Shown: piece by piece, positions 44,101 through 55,676 of the stretch
How positions within the stretch are numbered: position 1 is the first letter of the stretch
Layout: each line of letters begins with the position of its first letter
From: Branchiostoma floridae
Taxonomy: Eukaryota > Chordata > Leptocardii > Amphioxiformes > Branchiostomatidae
Reading direction: 5' to 3'
NCBI RefSeq assembly: GCF_000003815.2
Contig: NC_049982.1
Span: 4,387,423-4,451,422, forward strand
Length of the DNA: 64,000 nucleotides
Notes under the pieces: generated by a model
Told to the model about the DNA's origin: nothing
Databases searched by the model: none
The model's input: only the letters and a program-made list of their open reading frames with translations
Position numbers and translations under genes: made by a program

Positions 44101-45900
44101 AAGTTATCCTATAATACAGCTTGAGTTAAATGAGCATCAACCAAATATAACAAAGACAAGGCTGTTACTTGGGAAGAGAGATTTTATTTTGATAACATGA
44201 TTGTCCTGTGGTACTTTTTTCTGTATACATTTAACAGGTTATACACACTATATTCATGCCAGATACAGGTACAGGTACAGGTGAAGTAAATTTACAGGTA
44301 CAAATCAAAGTAAACTGTAGATAACTATTGACTGTTAACATTACATGTAACATGGGTTTTATACATCCGAGTGTAAAATCCTAGATCTACATAGATAGAC
44401 CAAAGACTAGATATAAACAATAATACAAGATCTAACAACAGTCAAAATATATTAACATTTTGCTCATTTCTCAAGTTTTCTCAATTTTTTTCTGCGTAAA
44501 TTTACCAGGTTATACACATTATATTCATGTTATTTACAGGTATAGATTGAAGTAAATTTACAGGTACAGATCAAAGTAAATGTACAGGTATAGATTGAAA
44601 TAAACTGCCGTTAACTAGTGACTGTTAGATGTAACATGGGTTTTATATATATAGCCTGTAAAATCAAAGTTCTACAATAGCCTGCAAAGGTATTGTAATT
44701 AATGTGCTGTCTCTTAAGTTGTTTAATGTGCCTTTTATTTGTTTAATGTGCCATAGGATTGTTTTGCCACAGTCGACGCTGTAGGGCTGATGTCACTTAG
44801 GATTTTACAATGGTCAATATTGACTTAAGAAGGCCATATATGGTGCCAGTATATACAAAAAGAATGGGGAGTGTGACAATAAAAATCACACGATTTGAAT
44901 ATTTGATTAAAAAAAAAACAGAAATAAACCAATCAACTCCAAAATAGGAATTTCAGGGGAAAAAATGACAAGCTGAGAGTCCAGGATACCCATGCCACAG
45001 ATGTTGTAGTGGGGAGACCCCTGCGCGCAAACAGACCGTAGTCTGCTTGGGGTCTCCCCTGGCATGGGTCCTGGACATTGGGGTGGGGTGGCGGCTGTGT
45101 GAGGATGTTAAATCTATAAATTTAGTTTAAAAACCATGCCAAAATGAATAGAAATTTAAACAGCAAGCTGAGAGTCCAGGATACCCATGTGTAGGGAGAC
45201 CCCGGCCCCTAAGCAGACCGAAGTCTGCTTGGGGTCTTCCCTGGCATGGGCTCTGGACAGTAGGAAGGGGATGGGTCTGTATGTAATGAATAAATTTTGG
45301 TTAAAAAACATGCCAAAAAAATAGAAATTTAAATAACAAGCTGAGAGTCCAGGAATCCCATGCCACAGATGTTATGGTGGGGAGACCCCGGCCCATAAGC
45401 AGACCGAAGTCTGCTTGGGGTCTCCCCTGGCATGGGTCCTGGACAAGTTGGGCAGTGGAAGGGATGTAGATGTAGGGTTTTGCCATTATAAAAGGATTGA
45501 TAAATTTTGTTTTGTTTTTGAAATGTCAAAATGCAAAGAGAAAAGAAAAACTTATAGCACACTCCCCATTCAAAAAAAGACAAATATGGGACAATGTTAT
45601 AACAACTGAATGAAATGTCAAATTTTTCAACCATATAACGTTAACACATATAACTTTCAATGTCATAATGAGGTTATTAGTTGTTTCTTGGCCTATATTA
45701 GAGAAAACTAGAAAAAGACGTACATGATTTTACAAACTGTATGTACCTGCACATTAGGTTAAGACATCAGAAATACCAACGCAGATCTAATTTTATGTTA
45801 AGCTGAATTTAAAAACACTACAGGCAAACATAAAAGTATTTTTTTTTTCTTATTCCCAAGTTTTTAGATTTTTTTCCCAGGTATTCCTGAAGAATTCTCT
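44100..45900. repeat. Copy B of the duplicated block, 3' portion with hairpin array
   Basis: Three hairpin units at 44979-45076, 45174-45258 and 45347-45444, with the same three-layer folding as array A; the middle unit has a shortened outer arm. Spacer words are shared with A and C. No coding sequence. Confidence 0.85.
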
Positions 45901-46591
45901 TTACCACCCTTGTTGGTAGCCTGGCCCCACCCCTATCCAGGGGTAGGTAGGTGCCTTCCTCGCTGGTGTGTCTGCCGATGTTGATTTGTCTTCGGTTTCG
46001 ATCGTCTTCTTGTTCCGATTAAAGAACTGCAAGGGCAGAGAACAAAAATCTGTCTCAGAATTGTGTATTGTGGATATCGGATGAATGTATATGATATCTA
46101 ACAATTGTCATTTCTAAGGATGAGTTTTAACTTACTTGTCATGCAGACAAGGAGGAAACGGGACTCACCATGTGTGCTTCTACGGCACAGATTGTAGTGC
46201 CCGTTGAAATCATTGCATACTCAGCAATCTTCGGCAAGGTAGGGATGTTGGAGAAAATCTTCGTGAACACCTGGGCAGGGGGGGCCTGGGGGGCTGAAAG
46301 AGAAACACCATGTTCACTGTTTAACTACACAGTCATGTAGAATACAACTATTCAGGACACAAACACCAACAAAAAATAAGCCCTGTACCTGTCATAAAAA
46401 GACATACGACTTACAATGGTAGGTTAAGACAGTTAACATTACAGCTATCTACCTACATACCTGACCAACATGTGTACATCAATATAATTATTGTTAGAAG
46501 AGAAGTTAGTGTGAAACTTACCAGCCAGCATGTTGATTGGCCGCGCCCCCGTCAGGCCCCGCAAAGCGGCCCTGCCCAGGGTTCCTAGCAT
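45901..46591 (-). CDS. Unrecognised small single-pass membrane protein, copy B
   Basis: Three coding exons (46591-46522, 46293-46169, 46026-45901) join in phase to 106 residues. N terminus MLGTLGRAALRGLTGARP, then APPAQVFTKIFSNIPTLP, the hydrophobic segment KIAEYAMISTGTTICAVEA, a charged linker and the C terminus YPWIGVGPGYQQGW. Exon 2 is the fusion of what are exons 2 and 3 in copy A. All splice sites are canonical and no frame is broken, so it appears functional. Substitutions against A are mostly conservative and the termini are preserved, which argues for protein-level constraint. Function unknown; mitochondrial targeting is a guess from the N terminus. Confidence 0.78.
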
Positions 46592-47780
46592 TTACACTTT
46601 CCTGTTGAATAAAGAAACAGTTAACGTTACTTCTTAGTAAACACGAGAAATAGTGTAAAGTACCGTCGGTGGTATCCTGGCGGCAAGGCTTGAAATACCC
46701 CCGGGCCCCGTACAACTTTTAATACATGGTTCAACAAAGATTTGACGCTGGCGCCCCCTCCCCTTACCACCGTAACAATGCAGTCTTTCAACCGGGTTGT
46801 CTGTCCAGTTTGTTGATGTGTTAACTGCAGTTACATGTAGTTACGTACTGGCTTCCCTTACGTTTCTATCTTTTTGTCAGCAAAAAATAACTTGCATACA
46901 CCGGTAAGATTTCCACGCTCTACGTTCATGGATTCAAAACCCTTGCCCTCCCCAAAACCCCTTGTTGAAAAGTTAGCGAAGTGCATGTGAATTTACGGTA
47001 AAGATCGGGTAGTTAGTGATAAAATGCCTTTGAATGGTTCGGAAACTTCGTAAAACGTGACGTGTAAAACTTACAGAAGGGGTTGTGGTTGTGTACGCTG
47101 CTCTCGCAAATTGACGACCACCTACGACGGCGTTCAAGTGCTGAATGGTGAGGTAGTCGCCCGAGGCGTTGCTAAGTGCGCCGCGGCGAGTCCACTTCGT
47201 GTTGTGTGGGGATGAACGAAAAAGTTCGGACAACTTTTACACCGCATGCCGATCGTTCTGACGCTTCAAGAGAGTATTTATTGACGTATAATGTGTATGA
47301 AGACGAATAATGAATCCTTGCCTTTCTACGATAAAGTCGTGGACTAAATATTCTAATCATAAAAAGTAACTACAACCTCGTCGAATGGAATGGTACGTTC
47401 TAAAATTTGCATATCGAGGGATTCCCTGGCAACCGCGCGGCGGCAAGTGCAAAATGTAAACAAACCCCAAGTGTGGGAGGGGGGCGAAATTATATCATGA
47501 ATTTCATGTCATTTTTACGATTTAATATAGTTATAGACTCTAAGAACGCGGAATGAAAGAAAATGAAGGCTAACAAGATGAAAGCTCTGTGATATGAAAT
47601 AAAGGCAAACAACATCTTCACTTTCGTCAAGCAATGGAAATACGAAATAAATCAGTGTATTCCTTTGCTTTATTCACGCTAATCATGTGTTTTTCTTCGT
47701 TAAAAAGATGTTAAAAGATCTTAAGTGAAAGACCTCATTCAGGTCGTCTATCCTTTATCCTATAAACATTATTATTAGAA
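46592..47780. repeat. 5' flank of copy B
   Basis: Contains a conserved 5' untranslated exon (from 47075, donor ttct|gtaagt on the minus strand) and diverged upstream sequence homologous to A 25500-26560. Homology ends around 47770. It is more diverged from A than C is. Confidence 0.65.
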
Positions 47781-47889
47781 ACAAACATCTAACGTTAACG
47801 TTACAGAAAAGTGTAAACAAGAACACACAAGCCTGAAACACACAAAAGTTCTGTAACATTACATGCTTCTCCTTCTTCTTCTTTCTAAC

Positions 47890-48240
47890 CAGTTTGGAAA
47901 TTTATTCAAAAAACGCCTGATAGACACGTTTCTCTCTGGCTGGAGACAAGAAATAAGAAGTCCAAGCAAACATAGTACCTATTGAAGAATCAAAAAAGAC
48001 TTCTGTCTTGAATATTACCTTTTAACAAATCTTTTAGAATTATCATTACAAAACTGAGAGTCAGTGCCCACTCATTACAAATCGAAAAGGGTCATAAGAT
48101 ACTATAACACACCAGCCAATGAGAGACTGTGTCCAACATGCCATGATGATATTCTGAATGAATTCCACTTCATAATGGATTGTCCAACCTATGATAGAGA
48201 GAGACAAAAATTGTTACACTATTAAAATGCAAGTCTGATA
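47890..48240 (+). pseudogene. Second copy of the LINE 3' end
   Basis: Matches 37430-37760 in order: gacacgtttctctctgg, ctggagacaaga, cattacaaatcgaaaagg, accagccaatgagagact, ttccacttcataatggattg. Frame disrupted and tail missing. Confidence 0.75.
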
Positions 48241-48608
48241 GAATGCTACCACATACCTCTGCATCAATAGAAACACAAGCAAGTACTGTTTCACAGCATA
48301 AACTTGAACATAAAACCTCAAAAATTCAAGAATTAACAGCATACATTTCCAACATATTTTACTGTACAGTACTACAGAAGTGGTTCAACCACAAACTTAA
48401 AATATTGCAACAAAAACACATTTCCTATTCAACTGCAAAATTAAAACCCTGTAAAAATAACTGCTTAGGCTGGATAAATATTTTGCCAGGTAGGACTGGT
48501 ATTAAAAAGCAGAAACAAGCTGAGGCTCATGATATTGATGGCTTTCACTTTTGAATGCTGTGAGTAAGATGCACAATGCTTTTCTCTTGCAAAACTCAGC
48601 AACCCTTT
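48241..48608. other. 3' flank / UTR region of the BTB gene
   Basis: AT-rich; one plus-strand open frame of about 100 codons without recognisable features. Nothing assigned. Confidence 0.4.
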
Positions 48609-51600
48609 TCACGTTTGCGTAACCTCTAGATCTCGAGCGACAACTCTGTCTCCAAATGACATGAAAACACTTCTCGGTTTAACCCCCATGCTGGGGTTGT
48701 GGACTGTTTTGAGCTGTGCATTCTGAGAATGAGGAAAGGCTCCTCTCTTTGACATAACTGCCATTTTCATGTTTGTTGGCTTGTTCACATGAACAGTACC
48801 CTGCAGGTTTGTGTCCTGGGTGGTACCAAAGTCTCCAAAGAACATGATGGGGTTGCTTGGCATTTTGGATCTCTCCAGATCCTTTCTAACAGGATCTGGA
48901 GGAGCACCAGGTATTCTACTTTCTGTTGAAGGTTGTTTTGAAATGAACAAAGGATAGTAATTTGCAGGAGAGTGGCTGTCCAGTGCACTGCCATCACTTG
49001 TGTGTGCAGCTGAAGCCTCTGAATCAATGTCCCTCTTTGATCTCTTTTTACCCTGAAACGTCTCTTCAGACCATTTTCTCTTCCTCCTGCCCCCTTCACT
49101 ATCACCACAGTCTGTGTCAGAGTCGATTGTTGACCTTACCTCTGACCTTTCACCTTCAGAGCAATCTAAATCCTCCTCAAACCAACCCAACGAGTGGCAC
49201 ACAATGGGTTCCTCGTCCAGATCTCCGATGGTTGGGATTCCTCCCAGTTCCATCTCAAGCTCATTCAGAAGAAACTGGTTCAAATCCTCTTCTCTGGCTT
49301 TTTCTTCCTTGGGGTTGTCGTCAAATGGGTCTGCATCAGCTGCTTTCTTCTTTGCATCATGTGTCCATGTCAACTGACTTAAGTACTGGAACTCCTGTAC
49401 CTCCTCTTTTACCTTGACCTTGGTACAGCTTGATGAAACATTGTTATCATCTGAAGAAGTATCTTGCATAGAGTTTGACTCAAAGGTCTTGCTGAGAGGC
49501 TTGCAAACTTCCTCACAAGTGGGAATTTTCTCCTTCTCTTTGTCAATACCAGCATTTTGCAGAGGAGCACTTTGGCTGCTAGCTGCTGCTTTATATGTTT
49601 CATTTTGCTTGTCTGTTGTTTTGCAGGTTGCACCACCATGTAAACTCTCTTTCCCGTGGACGTCATCATTGCTGTTGATGCCAACAGTTTTCTGCATGAC
49701 ATCGTTAGATCTAGAGGCCAGTGCACCTGTTTCCCTTCCCTGGGAACTTCTTACCATTGTTCCTGAATTTGGGAGTGTGGCACTATTTTTCGCCAGTGTT
49801 CCAGAGTTCTGAACTATGGTACCATTTTCTGCCATTGTTCCTAAGTCCTGTAGTACAGTGCCATTTCTTGCAACTATTCCCAAGTTCTGGGGTATGGTAC
49901 ATTTTTCTGCCAGCATTTGTGAATTCAGGGGGATGGTCCACTTTTCTGGCATTGTTACCAATTTCTGGGTTATGGTAGGATTTCCTGCTTGTGCTCTTGA
50001 ATTCTGGACTATGGTACCATTTCCTGCTAGTGCTTCAGCATTCTGGACTATGGTACCATTTCCTGCTTGTTCTCCTGAATTCTGGACTATGGTACCATTT
50101 CCTGCTTGTGTCCCTGAATTCTGGACTATGGTACGATTTCCTTCTTCTGTCCCTGAATTCTGGACTATGGTACCATTTCCTGATTGTGCTCCTGAATTCT
50201 GGACTATGGTACCATTTCCTGCTTGTGCTCCTGAATTCTGGACTATGGTACCCTTTCCTGCTTGTGCTTCAGCATTCTGGACTATGGTACCATTTCCTGC
50301 TTGTTCTCCTGAATTCTGGACTATGGTACTATTTCCTGCTTGTGTTCCTGAATTCTGGACTATGGTACGATTTCCTTCTTCTGTCCCTGAATTCTGGACT
50401 ATGGTACCATTTCTTGCTTGTGCTCCTGAATTCTGGACTATGGTACTATTTCCTGCTTGTGCTCCTGAATTCTGGACTATGGTACCATTTCCTGCTTGTG
50501 TCCCTGAATTCTGGACTATGGTACCATTTCCTGCTTGCATTGATTTTCCTAAATTTTGGACTATAGTACCATTTTCTGATTGTGCTCCTGAATTCTGGAC
50601 TATGGTACCATTTCCTGTACCAGTACCATTTCCTGCAACTGTTCCCAAGTTCTGGACTATGGTACCATTTCCTGCTGGTGTTTCTGAGTTCTGGACTATG
50701 GCACCATTTCCTGCCAGTGTTCCTGAATTCTGGACTATAATACCATTTGCTGTACCAGTACAATTTCCTGCAACTGTTCCCAAGTTCTGGACTATGGTAC
50801 CATTTCCTGCCAGTGTTCCTGAATTCTGGACTATGGTACATGTACCATTATCTGCTGTTGTTCCTGTGTTCTGGAGTAACTTTGTACAAGCCTGCTTGAC
50901 CTCTTCGAAGTTGAAGTACCTGCCATTGGCAGCATGCATGATGTTCGCCGCACTTTGTTTAGTCACCCGAATACTGCCAGTGTACAGGTAATCCAAGAGC
51001 TGGGCAAATGCAGAGGCCTTGAGATTCTTGTCTCCGTCACTCAGTCTTACACTTACAGCAACAACAAAGCCTTTTCTGTTTAGTACATCGAACAAAGACT
51101 GGAAGTAACTACTGAATGCTGCCAGAACCATCCTGAAGAAACAAACAGAAAGAAGAACAAAAAAGNNNNNNNNNNNNNNNNNNNNNNNNNNNNNNNNNNN
51201 NNNNNNNNNNNNNNNNNNNNNNNNNNNNNNNNNNNNNNNNNNNNNNNNNNNNNNNNNNNNNNNNNACAAACCAAAGAGGAAATAATGATACTGATACTAT
51301 CAAGCAACTTTGCAGTGCCAGACAATTACCAGTATAGTTAACCACCATAGATAGATGAGAGCTTTGCTTTTGTTTTAGTTTATACTTATAGTTCATTGTC
51401 AAAGAGCTAGCCCATGTAATAACCGACCAATGGCTTCATATAGTTGGGCAGGCCTGGTCGTGTGTCTTTAAATAAAAAACAATCACTGGAAAGTAAAAGC
51501 ACTTCTTACCTATGGCATCTGAATTGTTGGTCCTCCACAATGATGGTCACATCACAGAGTTCACCGTCGTTGCGCATCTGGTTCAGCCTGCACAGTAGAG

Positions 51601-51664
51601 ACCGCTCCCTCTGTCCAAACGTCAGGGTGATACCCTTCTGGCTATACATATGGTCCCCTGCCAT
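48609..51664 (-). CDS. BTB/POZ-domain protein with about thirty 13-residue repeats
   Basis: Two coding exons, 51664-51510 and 51132-48609, join in phase (TGC CAT AG|G ATG) to 892 residues. The intron contains an assembly gap. Residues about 15-140 form a BTB/POZ domain: LLCRLNQMRNDGELCDVTII across the exon junction to FRCHRMVLAAFSSYFQSLF, then LLDYLYTGSIRV and IMHAANGRYFNFEEV. BTB domains dimerise and often recruit CUL3 or corepressors. Residues about 145-520 are tandem copies of a 13-mer like GNGTIVQNSGTQA (39-bp units). The tail is acidic (EEDLNQFLLNELEMELGG, EEPIVCHSLGWFEEDLDCSE) with a basic NLS-like stretch (RRKRKWSEE, GKKRSKRD). No zinc fingers or Kelch repeats follow, unlike common BTB proteins. 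Family not recognised beyond BTB; a nuclear regulator is likely. Confidence 0.85.
49745..50865 (-). repeat. 39-bp coding minisatellite in the BTB gene
   Basis: About 29-30 units whose coding strand reads ggaaatggtaccatagtcca-like, preserving the frame. Some blocks recur at higher order (a group of about eight units at 49990-50260 is echoed at 50240-50480). Because the unit is a multiple of three, an open frame also persists on the opposite strand (49816-50991), which is not a gene. Confidence 0.92.
51166..51265. other. Assembly gap (100 N)
   Basis: In the BTB intron; a 100-N run conventionally means unknown size. Confidence 0.99.
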
Positions 51665-51764
51665 CACAGCAGGTTCTAAGACTTGTGAAATGAAAATAAC
51701 ATACAGTTCAGTGGCCTTGTGTAAAGTCTGTTATTTAATAACAAACTTTACAATATGAGTATTT

Positions 51765-51975
51765 ATATTTGTATCGGGACAATTTCTTCTACTTCAGTCA
51801 TTTCAGACAGTATCCGTGACAGATTATTATCCCGCCCATGTCAAATTCCCTTTGTATTGCCTTTGTCTGTCAGCAGGGCTAGTCAATTGTCATTTTGATA
51901 AGCCATATGCTAGTTGGGCAGCCCTGGCTGTGCGTGGTGAACAGCCAAACCAATAAATTATACATCCAATAAATG
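51765..51975. other. Upstream of the BTB coding exon; promoter not resolved
   Basis: The first coding exon may be preceded by an acceptor (ttcacaag), implying a 5' untranslated exon further upstream that I could not place. Confidence 0.35.
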
Positions 51976-52122
51976 TAATCTCCAAGCAGATCCTACAGTA
52001 GCACAAGATAGCATCAAAAGCTGGCAGAGGAGTGAAGCCGGCTTAGGAGTGTGTTTCGCTGACTACACTCCTTGGCCAGTTTGGTACTACCTTATGCCAT
52101 TGTAGGATCTGCTTGGAGATTA
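51976..52122. mobile_element. MITE, 147 bp, perfect 9-bp target duplication
   Basis: Ends taatctccaagcagatccta and its exact complement. Target duplication caataaatg (51967-51975, 52123-52131). Third intact member of the family at 37081 and 40609. Confidence 0.94.
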
Positions 52123-52600
52123 CAATAAATGTACATTTCTTAAGTCACTGACGAAAGCTTGTGATTGCTATTAAAAAATTATGAAGCGTCTGACTGTTTA
52201 CAGCTAAGTCACCTTTGTATAACCGGTGTATCTTATCACAGTGGCTAACCTTCATAAATCAAGGAGGTAAAAATGCTNNNNNNNNNNNNNNNNNNNNNNN
52301 NNNNNNNNNNNNNNNNNNNNNNNNNNNNNNNNNNNNNNNNNNNNNNNNNNNNNNNNNNNNNNNNNNNNNNNNNNNNNGTCGCTGACTACACTCCTTGGCC
52401 AGTTTGGTACTACCTTATGCCATTGTAGGATCTGCTTGGAGATTACAATAAATGTACATTTCTTAAGTCACTGACGAAAGCTTGTGATTGCTATTAAAAA
52501 ATTATGAAGCGTCTGACTGTTTACAGCTAAGTCACCTTTGTATAACGGTGTATCTTATCACAGTGGCTAACCTTCATAAATCAAGGAGGTTAAAAATTGC
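52056..52600. repeat. About 220-bp near-identical direct repeat around a 100-N gap
   Basis: 52057-52277 and 52379-52600 agree from cgctgactacactccttggc through taaccttcataaatcaagga with only one or two single-base differences. The right copy starts inside the MITE. A degenerate hammerhead-like segment (cactgacgaaagcttg, gaagcgtctgactg) is in each. This looks like redundant sequence at an unresolved gap. Confidence 0.9.
52278..52377. other. Assembly gap (100 N)
   Basis: Flanked by duplicated sequence on both sides. Confidence 0.99.
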
Positions 52601-55136
52601 ATAAACGTATATGACAAGAATGAATTTGTTGACTGGCTTACCGAACACTCCGGCCTACTGGAGATTGTGGCTAGTTGTTAATCATCACGGCATAGACAGG
52701 ACGAACCTTGGACGGGATGTTTTTGGTAAAACTCCGCACTGTTGCGTTGTTTCCCTCGAGACGTATGAGTTCAGGAAAAAGTGCAACACTCGACAAACAA
52801 CTGCAACAACAACCACCGGTGCCACTCCCGCGAGAAAATGCACTTTGACCTTGAATTAGTACATTGACTCGAAAGGGGATGTGAACATACCAATTTTTTT
52901 ATCACAACTAGATTGCTTTGCTGAAATCCGTTAAAAGATAACTTTATAGAAATCAAGTTATGTCTTAAACTTAGGTAAAGTTTTCTACCAATTATACTCA
53001 GCTTTGATTAATAGATATGTTTGCAACAGTTGCCCCTACCCCATTGAGGAGTCAAGTTGGGATATCCAACATGGCTGCCTGAATTTTTTGGCGGACGCCT
53101 CAGGGGCTCCGCCTAACATTATAGTGTGCGTCCGTTTGACAAAAATCCCAGAATTCCGCAGGCATCTGTTGAATTTTTACAGGCATGCGTAGTTTTTTTT
53201 ATTTTTTTTATTCAACATAAAAGCAGACAGGACAAAGTGACACTGCACTCAAGTTGAAAAAACTTATTTTAACAGTGCCACTTAACATACATTTGAATAC
53301 ATGAATACAGATATAACGACATTAGAAACAATAATTGAACAAACTAATCGACTAACATCGTGTGTGCCCCTAAAACGCGTAGTTGCATCCTGCTTACCCG
53401 CGTTCCCCGAAGGGGATTCCCAAGTAGCTGGGTGTAACTTATACTCCGGCCAAGATTACATCTGGAATCCCTCAACCGGCCTTGGCACACACATCCTTTA
53501 TACCATGGGCCGGGTCAGATCGTGCGTCTTACTTTTTGTGGCACAACATTGCGAAGATAAATTTGTACTGCTTTACGATGTCAAAAATGATCGCCAAAAT
53601 TGACTACATTTGTTAGCTGATGATTTTTGGCCATTAGGAAGAGAAGTTACTTCTAACATTCAAAATATACAATGTTTGTGCTGAACGTTGAAAACTTGGA
53701 TGTTCAGTTCTCTTCAAAAGAACCATGTAAAACAAGAAACGTGAGGCCCGTGCAGCAGGAAAAGTCCAGCTGAGGGGAATTTTTCAATAAATCAACACTG
53801 TCATTGAGCTTCTGTTTAGCCTCGTTCAAGTACAAAAAAATTATGTCACATTTTATGTAGTCTAAAATGTTTCCAAAGAATGTTTCTCATGTAAAATGTG
53901 AAGTATGACCCTCTCTTCACTGTGTTTCCTTCAGTTTTTGTGGCACATCTGGTCAGCATGCGCCCAGTGCCTGCCGCAGTGTGGATTAACAGACGGTCTC
54001 CCGGGTATCAATGCTGGCTACCTTTCCCCAGTGATTGACATCTCGTTTGCATTGAGCTTAATGCCACCATGCGCCAAAATTAGGACATAAATATGTATGC
54101 CATTTTCCTGTGATTTTCTCATATATTTGATAAAATGTAACAAAAATAATCATAAAATAACATGTGTTGGTGCGTAGATTTTTGTTTGTGACCAAACACT
54201 TGGCACGTTTTGTATGTTTTAGGCACTAAATTAATGTCAAATAGTGGCCTTTTATACCGGAAGTTAATTTTAATGCCATTTTTGTCGATTTGTCTATAAC
54301 TTGCACAGGACAACTCAATAGTAGTGATTCTTACATGTTCTTGTAGATTGTGTGTGGATTTCATAGGGTTTGGTGATAATCATGCTAGAGCGTTTAGAGG
54401 TCTTAAGAATAGACCAACTCCCTTGCCCACCCAGCACGGCGTCACGAGGGTTTTTGCTGTAAAGGCATGTGTAGTTGCATCATCCCTTTTGAGGGGAATA
54501 ATTCGAGAATCGGTTGATGGATCTTCATGATATTTGGAATGTAGATAGCTTCAGACATGCCTTACATAATTAAATGCTAATCACGGAAATCAGGGGCTTA
54601 TTTGCCTCATTGATGAGGGCAGTGTATAAATACACTGCATTTTCATGTTAGAATGCTTAAAGATATGCCATATGTAACTCTATAAGCCATAATAAAGAGA
54701 GAAATATAAGGCTTACTGTTAAGCTAAGGATATATCCGATTGGCAAATAAGGACCTCATTTGTAAAATCAATGAGAAACATTTATGGTCACTCGTCACAA
54801 GAGACCGTCCTTCTTAAGCTTGTTAATAGCAATGCCCTACAAACATCCATCGCGTAATACAATCTTCATACATACAGCCAGGCGAAAGAAAATACAGCAG
54901 ACCTACAACAAAAATCATTAATACTTATAAACAATAAAGCCGTCCGCCATGGCAATAGGTTTTATTACCACACTTATTTTTATTTTCGGAAATTTCTCCT
55001 AAATCAGGAATTCTCCTCAGAAATCTTCCGAAGTTTCGTTATCGGCTTTCATTTCCCGTCGTATCCGTTCCTAGACTGACAAGGGTGTTGATGAAAGGTA
55101 CTCTACTTTTTTATATGAATTAATTTACCTTCTGAG
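52601..55136. other. Intergenic stretch, no gene recognised
   Basis: Several open frames of 60-100 codons (for example 53301-53603) lack homology or splice context. From about 54480 to 54790 the sequence is a diverged relative of the 1.04-kb repeat at 34100-36220 (ttgatggatcttcatgata, gcctcattgatgagg). Nothing else assigned. Confidence 0.5.
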
Positions 55137-55676
55137 GTTGATACCACCAAGGAGGTGCATGCGACGCGGGCACGGTGACGGTGTACGTACTCTGGGATGA
55201 CCGACGGACTGTGGTACAACCATAAGGGCGGAGGTAGCAACTACCAGTGCCTGCCTACGGACCCCGAGTGGGGCTGGCACAAGGACGGTTCACAGAACAG
55301 CCGGGAGGCCTACATGTTCGGTGCGGAGTACGAAATCGCCGCGGACTCTCCCTACGACGCCGGTTCACTTAACAACCGTAACGTGCCGTGCGCCGTGTGT
55401 CACACACCGTCCCGCCGCGCGCAGCTGATGATCCCCGCCCGTCAGACCTGCCCGGGAGGATGGACGCGGGAGTACGGGGGCTACCTGATGACTGCCCACC
55501 ACTCCTACAGCCGCACGGAGTTCGTGTGTATGGACGGGGAGCCCGAGGCGCTGCCGGGCGGGGAGGGGAGCGAGAACGGCGCGCTGTTCTACATCGTGGA
55601 GGCCCGCTGCGGGTCGCTGCCGTGCCCCCCGTACGTGGAGGGGAGGGAGCTGACCTGCGTGGTGTGCACCATGTAG
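55137..55676 (+). pseudogene. Truncated duplicate of the short-collagen gene (C-terminal domain only)
   Basis: About 160 codons from MTDGLWYNHKGGGSNYQC to the stop are about 90% identical to 41740-42209, retaining all the Cys and the terminal ELTCVVCTM. The signal peptide, collagen triplets and promoter are absent. A 4-nt insertion (gtac within gtgtacgtactctggg) breaks the frame just upstream. The remaining frame is open, so it could serve as an exon of another gene, but no acceptor or upstream exon is evident. Downstream sequence matches the 3' flank of the intact gene. Confidence 0.8.

Noticed and set aside
49816-50991. Long plus-strand open frame of about 390 codons with WTMVPFPA repeats
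   Set aside because: It is the antisense of the 39-bp coding repeat of the BTB gene; a repeat unit divisible by three without stops keeps several frames open. The minus frame has the BTB domain and correct splice sites.
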